The translations under genes were made by a program, and so were the position numbers. Below are positions 60,501 through 62,390 of a DNA stretch of 62,390 nt, one piece after another. The number at the start of each line of letters is the position of its first letter. Positions within the stretch are counted from its first letter, which is position 1. This stretch comes from an uncultured Gemmatimonadota bacterium (GTDB lineage Bacteria; Gemmatimonadota; Gemmatimonadetes; Longimicrobiales; Longimicrobiaceae). The stretch lies in contig CADCTW010000051.1 in the NCBI GenBank assembly GCA_902805735.1, positions 1-62,390 of the forward strand, given 5' to 3'. A model generated the notes under the pieces. That model searched no databases. It saw nothing but the letters and a program-made list of their open reading frames with translations, and was not told where the DNA came from.

Positions 60501-62390
60501 TGGCCCGGCACCCCGGCGTGCGCGAGTGCGTGGCGGCGGCGGTGGGGGCCGGGGCCGCGCGGCGGCTGGCCGCGTACGTGGTCCCGGCCGACGCGCCGCC
60601 CGAGGCGGCCGAGCTGCGCGACTTCCTGCGCGGGCGTCTCCCGGCGTACATGGTGCCGGCCGCCTTCGTGGCGCTGGACGCGCTGCCGCTGACCCCCAAC
60701 GGCAAAGTGGACCGCCGGGCCCTCCCCCCTCCCGAGGCCGCGCCGGCCCCCGCCGCGCAGGGCGCCGCCCGCACCCCTACAGAAGAGGTGATGGCCGGGA
60801 TCTGGGCGGAGCTGCTGGACGCCCAGGTGGGGGTGCACGACGACTTCTTCGCCCTGGGCGGGCACTCCATGGTGGCCACGCGCATCGTGTCGCGCGTGCG
60901 CGAGGCGTTCGGGGTGTCGCTCCCTCTCCGCGAGCTGTTCGAGGCGCCCACCGTGGCGGGGGTGGCGGCCCGGGTGGACGCCGCCCTGCGCGAGCGGGCC
61001 GGTACGGCGGCGCCCCCGGTGGTGCCGGTGGACCGCTCGAGCCCGCTCCCGCTCTCCTTCGCCCAGCAGCGCCTCTGGTTCCTGGACCAGCTCGTCCCCG
61101 GCAGCCCCGCGTACGCCATCCCCGCCGCCGTGCGCCTGGGCGGGCGGCTGGACGCGGGGGCGCTGCGACGCGCCCTGGAGCGCATCGTGGAGCGGCACGA
61201 GGCGCTCCGCACCGTCTTCCGCGCGGACGGCGGGACGCCGTACCAGCTCGTCCTTCCCCCCGCTCCCCTGGCGCTGGAGACGCACGACCTGGCGGCCCTG
61301 GAGCCCGCGGCGCGCGAACGCGAGGCGCGCCTTCGCGCGGCGGCCGAGGCGGCGCGGGCGTTCGACCTGGCCGCGGGGCCGGTGGCGCGGGCGGCGCTCC
61401 TGCGGCTGGCCGAAGACGATCACCTTCTCCTCCTCACCCTGCACCACGTGGTCTCGGACGGGTGGAGCCTGGGGGTGATCGTACGCGAGCTGGCGGCGCT
61501 CTACCCCGCCTTCGTGGACGGCCTCGCCGACCCCCTCCCCCCGCTCCCCGTGCAGTACGGCGACTTCGCCGCGTGGCAGCGGGGATGGCTGGAGGGCGCG
61601 GCCATGGAGCGGCAGCTGGCGTGGTGGCGCGGGCGGCTGGAGGGCGCGCCCGCCGTGCACGCGCTCCCCACCGACCGGCCGCGCCCCGCGGCGCAGAGCT
61701 TCCGCGGGGCCTGGCGGGAAGTCCCCTTCCCCGCCGGGCTGGGCGAGCGCCTGCGCACGGTGGCGCGGGGCGAGCGGGCCACGCTGTTCATGGCGCTGCT
61801 GGCCGGCTTCTCGGCCTACCTGGCGCGCTTGTCGGGGGAGGAGGACGTGGTGGTGGGCACGCCCATCGCCAACCGCACGCGCGCGGAAACGGAGGGGCTG
61901 ATCGGCTTCTTCGCCAACACGCTGGCGCTGCGGGCGCGGCTGGACGGCGACCCGTCGTTCGGCGCGCTGGTGGCGCGGATGCGCGACGAAGCGCTGGGCG
62001 CGTACGCCCACCAGGACCTCCCCTTCGAGCGCCTGGTGGAGGCGCTGCACCCCGAGCGCAGCCTGGGGCACCACCCGGTGTTCCAGGTGATGCTCGTCCT
62101 GCAGAACGCGCCCATGGAGGCCATCCGCCTCCCCGGCCTGGCGCTGTCGCGGGTGGAGGCGGAGCCGGGGACGGTGCACTTCGACCTCACCCTGCGCGCC
62201 TGGGAGGAGGGCGGCGAGCTGAAGGGACGGCTGGAGTACGCCACCGACCTGTGGGACGAGGCGTCCGCCGCCCGCATGGCCCGCCGCCTGGCGGCGTTGC
62301 TGGAGGCGGCGGCCTCCGCGCCGGACCGGCCCATCGGCGAGGCGGAGCTGCTGGCCGCGGCGGAGCGGGCGGCGCTGGCGGCGTGGAGCG
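54536..62390 (+). CDS. second NRPS, C-A(Ile-like)-T-Cy-A(Cys-like)-T-C..., cut by the window end
   Basis: An open frame of at least 2618 codons that runs off the window. The first condensation domain carries HHAVSDR (residues 179-185), where the usual glycine of HHxxxDG is arginine. A1 (FTSGSTGRPKG ~663) has code about DAFFLGVTFK, near the Ile code DAFFYGITFK. Carrier GGHSLL is at ~1051. A heterocyclization domain follows, with DALIGDAWS (~1246) matching DxxxxDxxS. A2 has a Cys-type pocket (code about DLYNWSMVWK, with SGDWIP and GGATEASVW). Carrier GGHSMVA is at ~2110, then a third condensation domain with intact HHVVSDG (~2302). The sequence ends in the linker before the next adenylation domain. 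It is expected to build an Ile-thiazoline. Start ATG 54536. Confidence 0.92.
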   Translation, partial: MSDLAERLATLTPEQRALFQLRIQERGIATAPARALERADLPDGAPRPLSFAQRRLWFLHQLDPGSPLYNTFLAVRLSGRLRRDALERTLAEVARRHEVLRSAFPVVDGEPVARPLPPGAFPLDFADLAVVPAALREGEALERARAEVRRPFDLAAGPPARGLLLRLDDDEHLLVLVLHHAVSDRWSMGVLMGEVGALYAALAAGRPSALPPLPAQYADFARWQRDAAAGGALEGELAWWRRTLAGQPEVLELPADRPRPAARTFSGGRVSAALPAELVERVAALAQRQGATLFMAMLAAWEAVLGRWSGADDLLVGSPITGRTRPEVQGLIGFFLNTLVFRGDLAGDPSFAELLGRVRRGALEAYAHSDLPFERLVEELAPGRAAGHAPLFQVMFALNDDHDPLSGRQALQGALQAGGITLAPVELDAGAVAADLVLHVERRGAAATLHLEYSSELFEESTARRILAHYAAFLEGAAARPDLPISAVDLLEPGERALLLGPWARSEGGHPREATIPALFDAVAREAPGAVAIEFGGARLAYGEVEAAANRLARLLAARGAGPEARVGVALPRSLELPVALLAVLKAGGAYVPLDPGYPAERLTAFVEDAEVSLLVVADELPPALAGFRGAVVSLSRERESLAALPDTAPEGELHPLSMAYVVFTSGSTGRPKGVAVPHRAVARLVRGADYAAMGPGETILQLAPVAFDASTFEVWGALLNGGRLVVAPPHPLSPPELGALLAETGVTTLFLTTGLFHLMADECLEGLAGVRQLLTGGEAASPPRMRRVRERLPATSLLHVYGPTENTTFSTWRRVDEVGEGAVPIGLPIAGSGCHVLDARLAPCPVGIPGELYVTGDGLARGYLGRPAATAERFLPSPFAAGERMYRTGDRARRRGDGSVEFLGRTDQQVKVRGFRVEPAEVEGAIVPHPGVAACAVLPRPDPAGGVRLAAWLVAAPGAAPDTGAVRAHLRERLPEYMVPAAWRWVDALPLTPNGKLDRAALPEPEDEAGEGYVAPRTPTEERLALLWAEALGAGRVGAGDSFFALGGHSLLAARLVGRVREAFRVDLPLRALFDGPTVAEMAAAVDGLREAGGEAEAAALPPIVPRPGERHLPFPLTDVQQAYWLGRTGEFELGNVSAHGYLEVEVDGLDTDRLEAAVRAVVLRHDMLRAVFTPDGRQRVLPEVPPYRVERLDLRDWPEDERERALAEVRARMSHQVLPAGRWPLFEIRASLLDGGRVRLHLSTDALIGDAWSWRLLASEIGRLYADPSAQLPPLELSFRDYVLADEALEGTPARERALAYWRARVAAFPPAPELPVAARPPAEARFGRRSGRLDAARWEALRARAHREGLTPSGAVLAAFAEVLAAWSKGGSFAINLTLFNRLPRHPEVERIVGDFTSLVLLAVEHDPALPFAERARRVQARLWDDLDHRLVSGVRVLRELARGAGGRPPAMPVVFTSLLGLQPRGEAGEAPIRGRLVHGVSQTPQVWLDHQVWEEEGELAYSWDALEGIFPGGVLDGMFAAYAGLLDALAEDPAAWEAALLPLLPAPQRALRAEANATDADLPRGLLHGLFAASAARAPERPAVISPRRTLSYGELDALSTRMARRLRALGARPGGLVAVVMEKGWEQAAAVLAVLKAGAAYLPVAPDLPAERLRWLLENASASVAITQPWVDAAVEWPAGVARVRPCDAEVEAEDDAPLPPLQGEDDLAYVIYTSGSTGLPKGVMIDHRGAVNTIADLNDRYAVGPDDRVLAVSSLSFDLSVYDLFGAFAAGAAVVVPEGSGGPDPALWAALMEEHRVTLWNSVPALMGLLTEHLAGRGERLAPSLRLVWLSGDWIPVPLPGEIRALAGDGVRIVSMGGATEASVWSILHDVGEVDPGAASIPYGRPMRNQRFYVLDAALEHRPDWVAGELYIGGVGVALGYWGDAARTAERFVVHPRTGERLYRTGDLGRWLPGGVIEFLGRDDFQVKVGGHRIELGEIEAALARHPGVRECVAAAVGAGAARRLAAYVVPADAPPEAAELRDFLRGRLPAYMVPAAFVALDALPLTPNGKVDRRALPPPEAAPAPAAQGAARTPTEEVMAGIWAELLDAQVGVHDDFFALGGHSMVATRIVSRVREAFGVSLPLRELFEAPTVAGVAARVDAALRERAGTAAPPVVPVDRSSPLPLSFAQQRLWFLDQLVPGSPAYAIPAAVRLGGRLDAGALRRALERIVERHEALRTVFRADGGTPYQLVLPPAPLALETHDLAALEPAAREREARLRAAAEAARAFDLAAGPVARAALLRLAEDDHLLLLTLHHVVSDGWSLGVIVRELAALYPAFVDGLADPLPPLPVQYGDFAAWQRGWLEGAAMERQLAWWRGRLEGAPAVHALPTDRPRPAAQSFRGAWREVPFPAGLGERLRTVARGERATLFMALLAGFSAYLARLSGEEDVVVGTPIANRTRAETEGLIGFFANTLALRARLDGDPSFGALVARMRDEALGAYAHQDLPFERLVEALHPERSLGHHPVFQVMLVLQNAPMEAIRLPGLALSRVEAEPGTVHFDLTLRAWEEGGELKGRLEYATDLWDEASAARMARRLAALLEAAASAPDRPIGEAELLAAAERAALAAWS

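Noticed and set aside
54518..62179. A 2553-codon minus-strand open frame at the right end
   Set aside because: It is antisense to the second NRPS, which reads on the plus strand with all core motifs and runs off the window.

Overview
The window is very GC-rich and almost completely coding. It holds most of a large peptide-biosynthesis locus sitting just upstream of an rRNA operon. The 16S fragment, the ADOP-type duplicated permease, the weak Shine-Dalgarno signals and the style of the assembly lines suggest a Gemmatimonadota bacterium, perhaps Longimicrobiaceae. That placement is inference, because only about 113 bases of 16S are present.

Left edge (1-807): the 5' end of a 16S rRNA gene on the minus strand, with two tandem sigma70-type promoters, a strong hairpin terminator and a tRNA-His gene.

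Cluster 1 (808-43327): a minus-strand operon reads leftward from a promoter near 37.6 kb. It contains four tightly coupled synthetase genes (36975 down to 3821), then a FAD oxidoreductase and a cation/proton antiporter. The assembly line reads A-T-C-A-T-C-A*-T / C-A-T / C-A-T-KS-AT-ACP-ACP-AMT-C-A-T-C-A-T-C-A-T / C-A-T-TE. A* is an adenylation domain with destroyed core motifs. The PKS block has no reducing domain but has tandem ACPs and a class III aminotransferase. It is fed by a module whose hand-read specificity code resembles 4-hydroxyphenylglycine (Hpg). Divergently transcribed on the plus strand are a 4-hydroxymandelate-synthase-type dioxygenase, an aminotransferase fused to a circularly permuted ATP-grasp-like domain, and an Ldh2-family 2-hydroxyacid dehydrogenase. 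Together these look like an Hpg supply cassette in which an NAD(P)-dependent dehydrogenase replaces the usual flavin oxidase. The inferred product is a peptide with aromatic, Thr, Val and Hpg-like residues and an unusual 3,4-diamino acid made from Hpg plus a malonate unit.

Middle (43335-50579): a gluzincin-like metalloprotease coupled to an MBL-fold hydrolase (plus strand), then convergently an ankyrin-repeat protein and an ADOP permease (minus strand).

Cluster 2 (50580-62390): a three-gene ABC-2 exporter operon (minus), divergent from a methyltransferase and a second NRPS (plus) that runs off the window. Its visible modules are C-A(Ile-like)-T-Cy-A(Cys-like)-T-C, predicting an Ile-thiazoline unit as at the start of bacitracin.

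Dispersed intergenic palindromes of two families, and a 9 x 17 bp tandem array in the leader of the first NRPS gene, fill most non-coding space. No epimerization domain, MbtH protein, phosphopantetheinyl transferase, insertion sequence or CRISPR array was seen.
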